Below, piece after piece: positions 36,442-45,775 of a stretch of DNA of 64,000 bases. A program made the position numbers and the translations under genes. Under the pieces are notes generated by a model, which worked only from the letters and a program-made list of their open reading frames with translations, did no database searches and had not been told where the DNA came from. This stretch comes from Flavobacteriia bacterium (GTDB lineage: Bacteria > Bacteroidota > Bacteroidia > Flavobacteriales > Weeksellaceae). The stretch's first letter is position 1; every line of letters starts with the position of its first letter. Location: NCBI GenBank assembly GCA_015999765.1, contig JAECQR010000006.1, forward strand, positions 1-64,000, given 5' to 3'.

Positions 36442-37584
36442 TTAATATCCGTGAAGATTAATATCTTCTGTTCTTATCAGTTCTACCCTTTTTCCCATTT
36501 TTTTCTGGATGACGCGAAAGTGCTGCAGCTCATCATCCGTCAGCAAGGTAATTGCGGTTCCTGATTCCAAAGCACGGCCGGTTCTTCCGATTCTGTGAAC
36601 ATAATCCAGAGGCGAACGGGGCAGTTCATAATTGATAACGTATTCCAAAGAGTCAATATGGATCCCACGTCCGATAAGATCTGTCGCGACAAGGATTTGA
36701 GTTTCTCCTTCTTTAAAATCGCGTAGATTTCCCGATCTTGAGCCCTGAGATTTCTTTCCGTGAACAGCCGTAGACGGAATTTTATTCTTCTTGAGTTTTT
36801 CAGCCAGATTATCCGCACTTCTCGTAGACGAAGTAAAAACCAATGCCTGTTTGATGTTTTTTTCTTTAATTAAATACCGCAAAAACGGACCTTTTCTTTC
36901 CTCGGTGACATGATAGGCAAGCTGCGTAATCTTATCGAGCTCGACTTCTTCAGCCTTAATTTCTACAAGAACAGGATTGATGGTCAGACGTTTTTTAATC
37001 TCTTCCACTTTATCATTTAAAGTTGCGGAAAACAAGACCGTCTGTCTTTTTGAAGGCATCATCGCGAACAGTTTGTTCATCTCTTCTTCAAAACCCAACT
37101 GAAACATTTTATCGGCTTCATCAATCACCAGATGCGTCATTTGGGAAATACTTAAAGCTTTATGCTCAATCAAATCAAGCAGTCTTCCCGGCGTTGCCAC
37201 CAAAATCTCGACACCGAACATGCCTTTCATTTGCGGATTAATCGAAACTCCGCCATAAACCGCCATAGTTCTAATTTCCCTTTTAAGATTCGCTGTAAAA
37301 GCTCTGAAAACCTCATCAATCTGAATGACAAGTTCGCGCGTCGGAGCCAAAACCAAAATCTGGATATTCCTGTCTTTTGTCACCTCTTCATTCTGCAGTT
37401 TTTCCAGAATCGGCATTACAAAACATGCTGTTTTACCGGAACCGGTTTGTGCGATTCCCATCAAATCTTTTCCCCCTAAAATCACCGGGATGGTTTGTTC
37501 CTGTATCGGAAAAGGTTTTAGAAACCCTAATTTTTTAACAGATTTAATAATGTTGTGTGACAGGCCTAGAGATTCGAAAGACAT
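36442..37584 (-). CDS. DEAD-box ATP-dependent RNA helicase
   Basis: A 380-residue helicase core with the full motif set: Q motif (FPIQEQTIPVI), AQTGSGKT (motif I), PTRELVIQ, TPGRLLDL, VIDEADKM, FSATL, then VFTSSTRSADNLAEKL, ATDLIGRGIHIDS and HRIGRTGR. It unwinds structured RNA, probably in ribosome assembly or cold response. It lacks the long basic tail of many RhlE proteins. MSFESLGLSH at 37584 is the usual start; the frame open to 37629 includes promoter sequence. Confidence 0.94.
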   Translation of the reverse strand: MSFESLGLSHNIIKSVKKLGFLKPFPIQEQTIPVILGGKDLMGIAQTGSGKTACFVMPILEKLQNEEVTKDRNIQILVLAPTRELVIQIDEVFRAFTANLKREIRTMAVYGGVSINPQMKGMFGVEILVATPGRLLDLIEHKALSISQMTHLVIDEADKMFQLGFEEEMNKLFAMMPSKRQTVLFSATLNDKVEEIKKRLTINPVLVEIKAEEVELDKITQLAYHVTEERKGPFLRYLIKEKNIKQALVFTSSTRSADNLAEKLKKNKIPSTAVHGKKSQGSRSGNLRDFKEGETQILVATDLIGRGIHIDSLEYVINYELPRSPLDYVHRIGRTGRALESGTAITLLTDDELQHFRVIQKKMGKRVELIRTEDINLHGY

Positions 37585-37603
37585 AATTTCTATTTTAATT
37601 CTG

Positions 37604-37611
37604 CAAAGATA
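37604..37611 (-). promoter_or_regulatory. -7 box of the DEAD-box helicase gene
   Basis: On the minus strand TATCTTTG matches TAnnTTTG, 19 nt before the ATG at 37584. Confidence 0.5.
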
Positions 37612-37740
37612 ATCTATTCGCCACAGCATTCATTCTTTTAGGTTTTACTAAAGTTACGCCGCAGATATTCTTAACTTTAATGGCTTAAAGATTGCAATTC
37701 TGAAGTTATTTTTTAACCAAATTTCTTAACATACAATTTA

Positions 37741-38946
37741 ATGAAGACCGAACCCCGATTTCACAACGCTCAGCATTTCAAAAACTTTTGGGAAAAAGGC
37801 AATGGAAAAGAACTTCTTGACTGGGCAGATTTTAAGGCAGATATCAAAGAATTTGGAAAGTTTTCATTTCTTTATCACCAGGTTGATGATTTGGGTGACG
37901 GTGCGGTGAAAGCCACCTATCTGAAACTTCCCTATCCAAAGGCGAGTGCATTTGTTAAAAAATATTCGGCTACAAAAATTACACAAAGCAATGACGCGCC
38001 TGAGAGTTTGAAGAACCTATTCTTTCACATGCAGGAAGTTCCGGCCTGGTTCGATGAAAACTTAGCAAATACCGGAGCCAGATTATGCATGAGAAGCGGA
38101 ACGAATGCATTGATTATCCTTCGGGATTTCGTGCTGATGGGCGGTTACGATTACGCATACCTCAATAAACCTTTAATTTTCACAGGTGCGCTTAAAAAAG
38201 GCGCGGTAAAACGTTTGAAAGACACGCTCGAATTTTGGGTTCATGTTACCCGTGAAGATGCGCTGAAAGTGAATTCTGAAGCTTACCAGCTCATTGTAAG
38301 AACAAGGCTCATGCATTCTTACGCCAGACTGAAAATCAAGGAAAAAGGACAGAATTGGGATTACGAAAAATGGGGCGAACCGATTAATTCATGGGATATG
38401 ATTGCGACCTACACCGGCTTCAGCCTGGTTCTGATGCAGGGACTGAAAAAGCTCAGCGTTAAAATTTCTGAAGAAGAGGAAAGCGGCGTTTTTCATCTAT
38501 GGAAATATATCGGTTATCTCCTTGGAATCCCCGCTGAATTTCTTCCGGAAAATAAGCAGCAGGCGGTAGAACATCTTTATTTGTGGAGTTCTTTGCAGGA
38601 TAAAGGAGACTCAGATTCTGCGCATTTAGCCAAAGCTCTGCTGGATGAAAATCTGGAAAATACAATTTACAGATATCCGTTTCAGCGTAAACTGCTTCTG
38701 AATCTACATCAGAGCATGAACTGGTTTTTGCTCGATAAGGAAATTAATGAAAGGCTGCAGATTCCGAAAGTTAGCATCACGTCGGTTTTCCCAAGATTCA
38801 TCAGTAAAGCCAATCAAATTGCTCAGCAGATTTTTAAACTGGATGATGACAGAAAACACAGAAAACTTGTTGAAATCGGAAACCGTGACCAAATGAAGGT
38901 TCTGGAGGATTATATCAAACACACGCCGAAAGATTTTCAGTATTAA
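37741..38946 (+). CDS. MpaB/DUF2236 family oxygenase-like protein
   Basis: A 401-residue all-helical protein of the DUF2236 family, which includes latex-clearing proteins and the fungal oxygenase MpaB. The signature RTRLMHSYARL (about residue 198) holds the histidine expected to bind heme b; ARLCMRSGTNALIILRDFVLM near 117 and WVHVTREDALKVNSEAY near 173 are typical. No signal peptide is visible. It probably oxidises a hydrophobic substrate, which cannot be named. It is a single-gene unit converging on the amylase gene. Confidence 0.85.
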   Translation: MKTEPRFHNAQHFKNFWEKGNGKELLDWADFKADIKEFGKFSFLYHQVDDLGDGAVKATYLKLPYPKASAFVKKYSATKITQSNDAPESLKNLFFHMQEVPAWFDENLANTGARLCMRSGTNALIILRDFVLMGGYDYAYLNKPLIFTGALKKGAVKRLKDTLEFWVHVTREDALKVNSEAYQLIVRTRLMHSYARLKIKEKGQNWDYEKWGEPINSWDMIATYTGFSLVLMQGLKKLSVKISEEEESGVFHLWKYIGYLLGIPAEFLPENKQQAVEHLYLWSSLQDKGDSDSAHLAKALLDENLENTIYRYPFQRKLLLNLHQSMNWFLLDKEINERLQIPKVSITSVFPRFISKANQIAQQIFKLDDDRKHRKLVEIGNRDQMKVLEDYIKHTPKDFQY

Positions 38947-38951
38947 ATAAA

Positions 38952-38979
38952 AAACGGTCCGCATATTTGCGGACCGTTT
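38952..38979. terminator. Hairpin terminator between the MpaB-like and amylase genes
   Basis: A 12-bp perfect stem (AAACGGTCCGCA / TGCGGACCGTTT, 4-nt loop) between convergent genes. Confidence 0.85.
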
Positions 38980-38999
38980 CAGTTTGTATGTTAAGATTG

Positions 39000-41870
39000 T
39001 TATTTCACCATCATTTTGGTAACAGCAACTCCCTTGTCAGTTTTCAGTTGAATTAAATACATTCCTGTTTTTAATCCATTGATAGAAACAGCTTCATCAC
39101 CATTATCCTTTGACAATTTTACTGTTTTAACCAAAGTCCCGGCTAAGTCGTAAATCGATACTGTGCCGTTTTTCGCGTTGGTATATCTCAGGTTTGCGGT
39201 TCCGTTCGTAACCGGATTCTGAGTTAAGGTTAAAGAAACTGCGTTCTTAACAGAACCAACGTTTTCAGTTGATAATGCCGATGCATTTCCGAACATTCTG
39301 AAACCTCCCGGTTCAATTGTAATCGGCGCCGTGGTGCTGGAAACAGGAACCGATGTATTATCCATAAGATTTACCCAACTTCCGGTGTAAGGAAAATCAG
39401 GAACGATATTCTGTGTTGTTAAAGTGAAATTCGCCAGAATCACTACATTTTTGAGGGCGCTTGCAGCGTTATTGTTCCAGATAAAGATTCTCGGCATCAG
39501 GTTCCCGGATTCAACTGTGAAGGTTTTCGTGTTGAAAACTTCATTAGCCAGTCTTAATTCGAGAAGTTTCGCCCAGGTATCGTAAACAGATTTTCTTGCG
39601 GTTTCAGTATCATAACCTAATCCAAATGCTGTAGGTTTTGGACTTAGTTTACAGTCGCCCGGAATCGCGTCGCTTTCAGTGTTTACAGTAACACCGTCCT
39701 CGCAGGTGTAGATACTCTTATCAAATCCTAACTCAGCAAACTGCCAGATCATTTTAGGTCCGGGAACTGTTAAAAATACTGCACCATACGCTTTCTGTCT
39801 CTGCAGTGCATTGTTCAGATCTCTGGTGCTGTAGCCTGCGGTTGATGCCCCGAAATTAATGTTTTTATACATGATTCTTTCCTCATCATGACTTTCGCCA
39901 TAACTTACCGCTCTTCTTTCGGAGAAACCGTGCGCTTCGAAATCCACTCTGTTAAAGTTGCTGCTTGCAGCAAATCCCATCGTGTTCTGGTTATAGGCAT
40001 TTGTATGCTTATCCCACATCATTACACCTTTTCCTTCGCCAACACGGTAATTAGCCCATTGCCCTTCTTCTGAATCAGTTCCTAAATGTTCGAAAATAAT
40101 ATATGAAGTCGGATCGTAGCTCCACTGTTTATCCGCGTAACCTCTTAAGGTATTCACGCGGTCCTGTTGATAAGCATTGGTACAGGTTTCGTCTCCGGCG
40201 GTACAGTTCTGTGTGAATCCTTTGGTTAAATCCCAACGGAAACCGTCAACTTTATATTCTTTAATCCAATGTTCAATTACGCGGTCAACATAATATTTTG
40301 TCTCAGCTTTTGAATGGTTGAAGTCATTAAATACACTGTAGGAATGCCTTGCAACCTGATTAAAATAAGGATTATCTGCAGCAGGATCACCGAAGCCGTC
40401 TCCGTCCGGATCAACCATCCACATTCTTTCAATTGGGCTTCTACCGGTTGCGTGGTTCAGGGCGATATCTAAAATAATGGCGATACCGTTCTGGTGGCAT
40501 AGATCAATAAATTCTTTAAATTTTTCCGGAGTTCCGTACGCTTTGTCGAGTGCATAATGAAAACCGGTATTATAACCCCAGGAATTGTTACCGTCGAATT
40601 CCATCACAGGCATTAATTCAATTGCATTGATTTTTAATGATTTTAAATATGGAATTTTATCAATTAAAGACTGCCAGGTTTTCTGAGTGGTGAAATCTCT
40701 TACAAGAAGTTCATACACGATCAGATTCTCCTTGGCAGGTTTATTGAAATTGGTTACGACCCACGGATAAGCCGGTTTAGCTGTTTGAATCACAGAAACT
40801 TCAAAACTCTGTCCTGCAGGATAAGCCGGTAAATCAGGATAAACCAACGCGTTCTGATTGATATACGGATCGTCATACGGCGAAAGCACCAAAGGGGAAT
40901 AGGGATCAGCAACCTTAATTCCGTCGGCAGTTCTGTACTGGAAAGTATAGATTTGCTGAGGCGTAAGCCCGGTAATTTCTGTCCAGTATAAATTAGGATT
41001 AGTGGTATCCCTTTTCATGAGATAATTTGCACTTACGGTCCAGTTATTAAAACTGCCGATTACGTGTACATATGCTTTGCCTGGTGCGTACAGTGCAAGT
41101 CCGACTTTGGTAGGGTCTGCCGGATCATAGCTGATTCCCTGTTTCATGTAAGCCGGAATAGCAGCGCTCTGTACAGGCAGTGCTAAAGAAACGGTAAAAG
41201 TTTTTACAACCGGCGCGCCTCCTGCTGGATCGCTAGCGCTAACTTCTATGGTTGCGTCCTGAGTAACGGTGTAAGGAAAATTTAGCGTTGTAGAAGCTGA
41301 AGGACTCGTGTAAACCACATTTCCGTTGGCTTTTATCTGGTAATTCGCCGCCAGCGAAGAATTTCCTGTAATGTTGATCACCGTTCCGGAATTTACCACA
41401 TTGGTACTTCCGGGAAGCGGATTGGTAAGGCTAAACTGAAACTTACCGACATTAAGAAGAATATCCTGAGACTTAACCGAACCATCAACCGTTTTTACCA
41501 GAAACCCAATTTTAGAAAGCGGGTTAGCTCGGTTTCCATAAAAGGATTTCACGGTATTCATCGTGAAAGTATAGGTTCCTGTTGTTCCTGAACTGGAAAC
41601 GTAAGTAAGTTTGTTGACCGGATTAGAAGCGGTCCAGCTTCCGTTTGTTGGCGCATCTGCCTGCACATTATTCGAATCGTATGACCAGGCCCAAAGGTAA
41701 AGTGCATGCGAACTTCCAACGGTGAAAGCGCTTTCATTTACCGTAAAGGTTACAGTAATCGCTTCTGTTTCATCAAATGTCGTAGGGTTGACCGAATAAG
41801 ACACAACCTGCTGTGCAAGAGCAAAGTACGGCATTAAAATAGCTAATAAAAGCGTGTAAAAATATTTCAT
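39000..41870 (-). CDS. T9SS-exported GH13 alpha-amylase family protein
   Basis: A 956-residue secreted glycoside hydrolase. Order: signal peptide ending ALAQQ, an immunoglobulin-like/DUF4961-type region (to about residue 230), a CBM48-like domain (LALYAPGKAYVHVIGSFNNW), the GH13 barrel and a C-terminal type A sorting domain ending YLIQLKTDKGVAVTKMMVK. In the barrel, GFRWDLTKGF (about residue 545) carries the nucleophile Asp and FEHLGTD (about 593) the acid Glu. It should cleave alpha-glucans at the cell surface or outside, exported by the type IX system. It is a single-gene unit. Confidence 0.93.
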   Translation of the reverse strand: MKYFYTLLLAILMPYFALAQQVVSYSVNPTTFDETEAITVTFTVNESAFTVGSSHALYLWAWSYDSNNVQADAPTNGSWTASNPVNKLTYVSSSGTTGTYTFTMNTVKSFYGNRANPLSKIGFLVKTVDGSVKSQDILLNVGKFQFSLTNPLPGSTNVVNSGTVINITGNSSLAANYQIKANGNVVYTSPSASTTLNFPYTVTQDATIEVSASDPAGGAPVVKTFTVSLALPVQSAAIPAYMKQGISYDPADPTKVGLALYAPGKAYVHVIGSFNNWTVSANYLMKRDTTNPNLYWTEITGLTPQQIYTFQYRTADGIKVADPYSPLVLSPYDDPYINQNALVYPDLPAYPAGQSFEVSVIQTAKPAYPWVVTNFNKPAKENLIVYELLVRDFTTQKTWQSLIDKIPYLKSLKINAIELMPVMEFDGNNSWGYNTGFHYALDKAYGTPEKFKEFIDLCHQNGIAIILDIALNHATGRSPIERMWMVDPDGDGFGDPAADNPYFNQVARHSYSVFNDFNHSKAETKYYVDRVIEHWIKEYKVDGFRWDLTKGFTQNCTAGDETCTNAYQQDRVNTLRGYADKQWSYDPTSYIIFEHLGTDSEEGQWANYRVGEGKGVMMWDKHTNAYNQNTMGFAASSNFNRVDFEAHGFSERRAVSYGESHDEERIMYKNINFGASTAGYSTRDLNNALQRQKAYGAVFLTVPGPKMIWQFAELGFDKSIYTCEDGVTVNTESDAIPGDCKLSPKPTAFGLGYDTETARKSVYDTWAKLLELRLANEVFNTKTFTVESGNLMPRIFIWNNNAASALKNVVILANFTLTTQNIVPDFPYTGSWVNLMDNTSVPVSSTTAPITIEPGGFRMFGNASALSTENVGSVKNAVSLTLTQNPVTNGTANLRYTNAKNGTVSIYDLAGTLVKTVKLSKDNGDEAVSINGLKTGMYLIQLKTDKGVAVTKMMVK

Positions 41871-41993
41871 TATTGATAAAATTTTAGAGTGTAAAAGTAG
41901 TAAAAGTTATGTCAATAACTGTATTCCAGTATTAATAATTCAAGTATGCTGAAACCGTATTAAAAACTTGACAATAAAGGATTGCAATCTGTA

Positions 41994-42722
41994 TTAGTTT
42001 CCTTCATTCATCTTCTTGTAATCAATGAGGTTTTTACTGTCAGAGATCTTTGCCGGATTCTCTAACAAAAAGTTTTTTCCTGCCAGAAGCTCGGTTAATA
42101 AAGTGCGCATCTGTTCTGCTGCGACCTCCGGAAGATGCGATTTCTTGGCTGCTTCGATCACCTGCTGCTTGCCGTTTTGCTGTACTTTCGCCAGATCATC
42201 TTTGCTGAAAAGATTAAAAAACTGTTCCTCGATATTGTAGTATTTGTAATCGGTTTCGGTTGAAATAATTTCGGGCGCCGGAAAATGAAGAAGCTTGACT
42301 TTCCGGTTCTGTTCATCGACTTCCCATTGAAATTTTTCGAAATCGTAGCCAACCAAAACTTTCGCCTGTACGATCACCAACGCTTTCTTTTTGGAAGGAA
42401 TGAAGTTGAAAAGCTTCGTGGTTTCCTCATAATTGTAGATCTCATTGAAATGTCCTTCTGCCGACACCACTTTGAAAACCTTGCGCATACTTTCCGCAAT
42501 GGTGTGCGAACTTTCGGTAATTACAGCAGGTTCTGAAACCAACTTTTTCGATGCTAAAAAAGCGATGACTCCGCCTAAAATCAGTCCCAAAAGAAGCATC
42601 AGTAGAATCATAATTGAGTTTACCGATTCCGACTGGGTCAGCTGATAGAGAAAAAATCCCAAGAAAATCAGCATTAGAATTCCTACGGACCAAAGTATAA
42701 TTTTGAATTTGTTTGAAGCCAT
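41994..42722 (-). CDS. DUF4230 domain membrane protein
   Basis: A 242-residue protein with two closely spaced helices at the N-terminus (about residues 9-26 and 37-58), then a mostly soluble DUF4230 domain (VISAEGHFNEIYNYEE-like segment VVSAEGHFNEI, ALVIVQAKVLVGYDFEKF, EEQFFNLFSKDD). The DUF4230 family has no assigned function. The domain probably faces the periplasm or cytoplasm depending on helix insertion. It lies 81 nt beyond the end of the nuclease-like gene on the same strand and may belong to that operon. Confidence 0.85.
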   Translation of the reverse strand: MASNKFKIILWSVGILMLIFLGFFLYQLTQSESVNSIMILLMLLLGLILGGVIAFLASKKLVSEPAVITESSHTIAESMRKVFKVVSAEGHFNEIYNYEETTKLFNFIPSKKKALVIVQAKVLVGYDFEKFQWEVDEQNRKVKLLHFPAPEIISTETDYKYYNIEEQFFNLFSKDDLAKVQQNGKQQVIEAAKKSHLPEVAAEQMRTLLTELLAGKNFLLENPAKISDSKNLIDYKKMNEGN

Positions 42723-42803
42723 CTGTTGAGTTTAAAGTAAAGGTAAGGATTTAGAAACCTTTCTTCAACATCAAAAAAAATGCTACAATTTGGCTCGCGA
42801 AGT

Positions 42804-43343
42804 TTATTTCTTCTGGAAAATTTTAGGCGGAAGTATCAGTTCTTCAAATTTACCTTTGGCTTCAAGCTTTTTCAGGTAAAAATTTCTCGCCATTATCTTC
42901 AGCATTAAATCTTTGTCCACTAAATTCCAAAAGGCTAAATCATGAACTTTTTTAGGTTTCCGAACTTCATAAAAAACGGTTTCCCAGGTATCCGGATTAT
43001 GATCAAATTCAATAATGCCGCAATGTTCCGGAATTTTTTCCGCCTCTATCATTCCCATGGGCAACAGAAAACTGAACTGGTTACAGATATAGTCGCCGCA
43101 GGAAATTTTGTCGTGTTTCAGGAATTTCTCTCTGGTTTTGGAGTTCTGGTAATTTTTTTTGAAATCATTCTTAAAATCTGCCTTTGAAAATTTGATTTCA
43201 AACTCATGACTGAAACCTTCTTCATTCACAATTAAAATGTCCGCTTCCCAATCAGAATGAAAATGATTGGTCAACACCAAATCTTTCTCAAAGTCGTAAA
43301 ACTTGGAGATAAAATTATAGGTTAGTTCTTCTACTTTAAGCAT
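42804..43343 (-). CDS. Uncharacterised protein with PD-(D/E)XK-like nuclease features
   Basis: A 179-residue soluble protein. WEADILIVNEEGFSHEFEIK (residues 33-52) has the D-(x)n-E-x-K arrangement of PD-(D/E)XK nucleases such as MmcB: Asp35, Glu49 and Lys51. Four cysteines or so (ISCGDYIC, EHCGI) lie near the middle. I do not recognise a named family with certainty. It is placed 12 nt behind the LuxE-like gene, so it belongs to the queD-lpxH-LuxE-like run. DNA repair or restriction-type cleavage is only a hypothesis. Confidence 0.62.
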   Translation of the reverse strand: MLKVEELTYNFISKFYDFEKDLVLTNHFHSDWEADILIVNEEGFSHEFEIKFSKADFKNDFKKNYQNSKTREKFLKHDKISCGDYICNQFSFLLPMGMIEAEKIPEHCGIIEFDHNPDTWETVFYEVRKPKKVHDLAFWNLVDKDLMLKIMARNFYLKKLEAKGKFEELILPPKIFQKK

Positions 43344-43355
43344 TTCAATAAGAAA

Positions 43356-44381
43356 TTAAGAAACCAAAAGACTGCAGCCGCGGATATCGGAATGATCAAT
43401 TCTTCCCAAAACCTGAAATTTGTCATTGCGAAGAAATGAAGTTGATGAAGCAATCTCAAAATCGTTTACGATTTTGCCTAAATCCTGGGTCGCAATAAAA
43501 CTGCAGGAGTGAATATTCGCCAGATCAATAATGTTGATAGCGCCTGTTCTTCCTTCCTCCACATAAGAAAATGGATCTTCGGTATTTCTGATTAAAATCC
43601 GCATCCAGTTTGGACTTTCATAAATATTTTCACCCAGCGAATAAGCCTGTGACAACAGTTCGGTCATTGAATATTCGGAATAAATTTTTTGCGTTCCGAA
43701 ACCCTGTTGTAGGATTTTCAGTAATTCATCCTTGGTCATTTCCGCTTTTCTGCCTTTCATTCCGCCGGTTTCTATGACAGTAAGTTTTTGGGTATTTAAA
43801 TGATGAATTGACTGACCGTCACAGAAATCCAGATAATCGAGTAACGCAAAAGAGACCCCGAACAGGATGACTTTTTTGTTTTCCGCTGAAATTTTTTCTA
43901 AAAGATTAAATAATTCTTCATGATTATAAAGAAAATAACCGTTTTCAGGTTTTCCGGATTTTTTCATCAGGAAATCAACCATATAAATTAACGATGAATG
44001 CGGATTTTCAGAATAATTCGGAAGCAAACCAAGGAAAATATACTCTTCCGGCTGACCGATAAACTGTGCGAAACTTTCATAAATGCTTTGTTCGTAAAGT
44101 CCAAGATCTGCAATATAATGTTTGGAACGCGTCATTTGAGTCGTCCCGGAACTTTGAAAATAATTTTCTGCGGATGAATTCTTGTCTAAAACCAAATGAT
44201 TTTTAAACATCTCAATCGGCAGAAAAGGAATTTCTTCCACGGAGCTAATTTCTCTGGGATTGATGCTTAAATAATCGACAAATTTCCGGTAAACCTCCAG
44301 ATTTTCATATTGATAACGGAACGTTTCCAGACATTTTTGCTGGAATTCGGTTTCGGTTTGTATGTTGAAGATGGACGACAT
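43356..44381 (-). CDS. LuxE/PaaK-like acyl-protein synthetase family protein
   Basis: A 341-residue protein of the ANL adenylate-forming superfamily, in the branch of LuxE. FQSSGTTQMTRSKHY (about residue 84) is the phosphate-binding loop, VIETGGMKGRKAEM (about 205) and YSEYSMTELLSQAY (about 236) match the nucleotide-binding motif, and DLGKI and GRIDHSDIRG lie near the C-terminus. LuxE activates fatty acids in luminescence, but there are no lux genes here, so the natural role is unknown. Start at 44381 (MSSIFNIQTETEF) is preferred; ATG at 44408 would overlap the upstream gene. It begins 4 nt after the LpxH-like gene. Confidence 0.85.
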   Translation of the reverse strand: MSSIFNIQTETEFQQKCLETFRYQYENLEVYRKFVDYLSINPREISSVEEIPFLPIEMFKNHLVLDKNSSAENYFQSSGTTQMTRSKHYIADLGLYEQSIYESFAQFIGQPEEYIFLGLLPNYSENPHSSLIYMVDFLMKKSGKPENGYFLYNHEELFNLLEKISAENKKVILFGVSFALLDYLDFCDGQSIHHLNTQKLTVIETGGMKGRKAEMTKDELLKILQQGFGTQKIYSEYSMTELLSQAYSLGENIYESPNWMRILIRNTEDPFSYVEEGRTGAINIIDLANIHSCSFIATQDLGKIVNDFEIASSTSFLRNDKFQVLGRIDHSDIRGCSLLVS

Positions 44382-44385
44382 TGAT

Positions 44386-45162
44386 TTAAACTTTTGCGAT
44401 ACTTTCAAAGGATTTCAGTTCAAAATCCTCCTGAAATTCACCATAAGTAAAATAAGAAATCCAGTCGCCAAGATTGATATACTTAGCTTTTCCGTTTTCT
44501 AAATCCAGAACCATAGGAAGATGACGGTGGCCGTAAACAAAATAATCAATTTGCTCAGTTTTAAGTTTTTCCTTGGAATAAATGATCAGAAATTCCTTGT
44601 CTTCCCCTAAAAAAGCCTTGTCTTCCTCACCGGAAATCATCTTGTTCTGTGTAGAAAAATAAATCGCAACTTTCATCGCAATATCAGGATGAAGCCACCG
44701 GAATGCCCATTGTGCCAAAGGATTGGTGAAAAGTTTCTTCATCCTTTTATAACCTTTATCTCCCGGTCCTAAACCGTCGCCGTGCGCCAGAAGGAAATTC
44801 TTACCGTTGATTTCGAAATACTGTTTGTCAAAAAAAACGGTGCAGCCGATTTCTTCCTCGAAATAATTTTTCATCCACAGATCGTGGTTCCCAACGAACA
44901 TGAAAAGTTCAATCCCTGAATCTTTCAGTTCGGCCAATTTTCCTAAAACCCGCACATAACCTTTCGGAATTACGTGATTCCATTCGTGCCAGAAATCGAA
45001 AAGATCGCCCATGAGAAACAAAACCTGCGCATCCGCTTTAATTTCATCCAGCCAACGGATAAATTTCTCTTCGCGAACTTTACTTTCTTTTGGGTTTGGT
45101 GCGCCAAAATGCTGGTCCGAAGCGAAGTAAATTTTTTTATTGGGTTCTAAACTGATCTTCAT
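44386..45162 (-). CDS. lpxH: UDP-2,3-diacylglucosamine diphosphatase (LpxH-type metallophosphatase)
   Basis: Removes UMP from UDP-2,3-diacylglucosamine to give lipid X in lipid A synthesis. The 258-residue protein shows all metallophosphoesterase motifs: FASDQHFG (D-x-H), GDLFDFW, GNHDLW, AHGDGLGPGD and YGHRHLP. It acts at the inner face of the inner membrane with two metal ions. It lies between queD (29 nt) and the LuxE-like gene (4 nt) in one operon. The LpxH assignment is by motif; related metallophosphatases are possible. Confidence 0.88.
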   Translation of the reverse strand: MKISLEPNKKIYFASDQHFGAPNPKESKVREEKFIRWLDEIKADAQVLFLMGDLFDFWHEWNHVIPKGYVRVLGKLAELKDSGIELFMFVGNHDLWMKNYFEEEIGCTVFFDKQYFEINGKNFLLAHGDGLGPGDKGYKRMKKLFTNPLAQWAFRWLHPDIAMKVAIYFSTQNKMISGEEDKAFLGEDKEFLIIYSKEKLKTEQIDYFVYGHRHLPMVLDLENGKAKYINLGDWISYFTYGEFQEDFELKSFESIAKV

Positions 45163-45191
45163 GTCTTTCTGTACACTTTATTTTTAAACTT

Positions 45192-45635
45192 CTAATTCTC
45201 TTCTGCTAACCATTCACCGTAAGAATTCTCGGTTTCATGAAGTTTAAGATAAGCCAAAGTGACATCTCCCGAAAGTTTGGATTTAATCTTTTCGGCGATT
45301 TCATACAACATGTTTTCACAAGTCGGCTGATAATTGCAGAATATCACTTTATGGCCTTTGTGCGCCAAGTCCTCGCCCAGATCTTTATGTGGCGATGAAC
45401 CGTTAACCAAAACAGCGTGATCCCAAAGATCGATGATTTCAGATTTTACGATTTTCTTGATGTCGCCAAAATCTACCACCATTCCGTTTTTGGGATTATC
45501 CAGATCATTGATCGGTTTTCCTTTTACCGTAACAAAAAGTTTATAAGAATGTCCGTGCATATTTTTGCATTTCCCGTCGTAGTTATAAAGAACGTGGGCA
45601 GTTTCGAAAGTGAAAATTTTGGTAATTCTAATCAT
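45192..45635 (-). CDS. queD: 6-carboxytetrahydropterin synthase / 6-pyruvoyl-tetrahydropterin synthase homologue
   Basis: A 147-residue T-fold enzyme. Zinc ligands are His of FETAHVLYNYDGKCKNMHGHSY (H15, H31 and H33 approximately) and the catalytic Cys is in CKNMHGH. DHAVLV and EIAEKIKS are also typical. In bacteria this family makes 6-carboxy-tetrahydropterin for queuosine (QueD); folate-like or tetrahydropterin roles are possible. The open frame reaches 45752, but ATG at 45635 is right behind a -7 promoter box and begins the conserved MIRITKIFTFETAH. It heads the operon with lpxH. Confidence 0.9.
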   Translation of the reverse strand: MIRITKIFTFETAHVLYNYDGKCKNMHGHSYKLFVTVKGKPINDLDNPKNGMVVDFGDIKKIVKSEIIDLWDHAVLVNGSSPHKDLGEDLAHKGHKVIFCNYQPTCENMLYEIAEKIKSKLSGDVTLAYLKLHETENSYGEWLAEEN

Positions 45636-45639
45636 TCTG

Positions 45640-45647
45640 CAAAGATA
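45640..45647 (-). promoter_or_regulatory. -7 box directly before queD
   Basis: On the minus strand TATCTTTG matches TAnnTTTG, with 4 nt to the ATG at 45635. This decides the start codon and suggests a leaderless transcript. Confidence 0.55.
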
Positions 45648-45710
45648 AGATTTTGAGAGGATAATGTGATGATTTGGAATCTGAAGGTTACGCACGAAGA
45701 ATTTAAAATC

Positions 45711-45742
45711 AAAAAAATCCTCCTGCCAAAATGCAGAAGGAC
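45711..45742 (-). terminator. Terminator after the aceBA operon
   Basis: A 9-bp stem with one mismatch (TCCTCCTGC / GCAGAAGGA, 6-nt loop). On the minus strand a run of T follows it, as expected of a terminator behind aceA. Confidence 0.75.
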
Positions 45743-45775
45743 CTATTAACAATTATTAAAAAAACTACAATCTTA

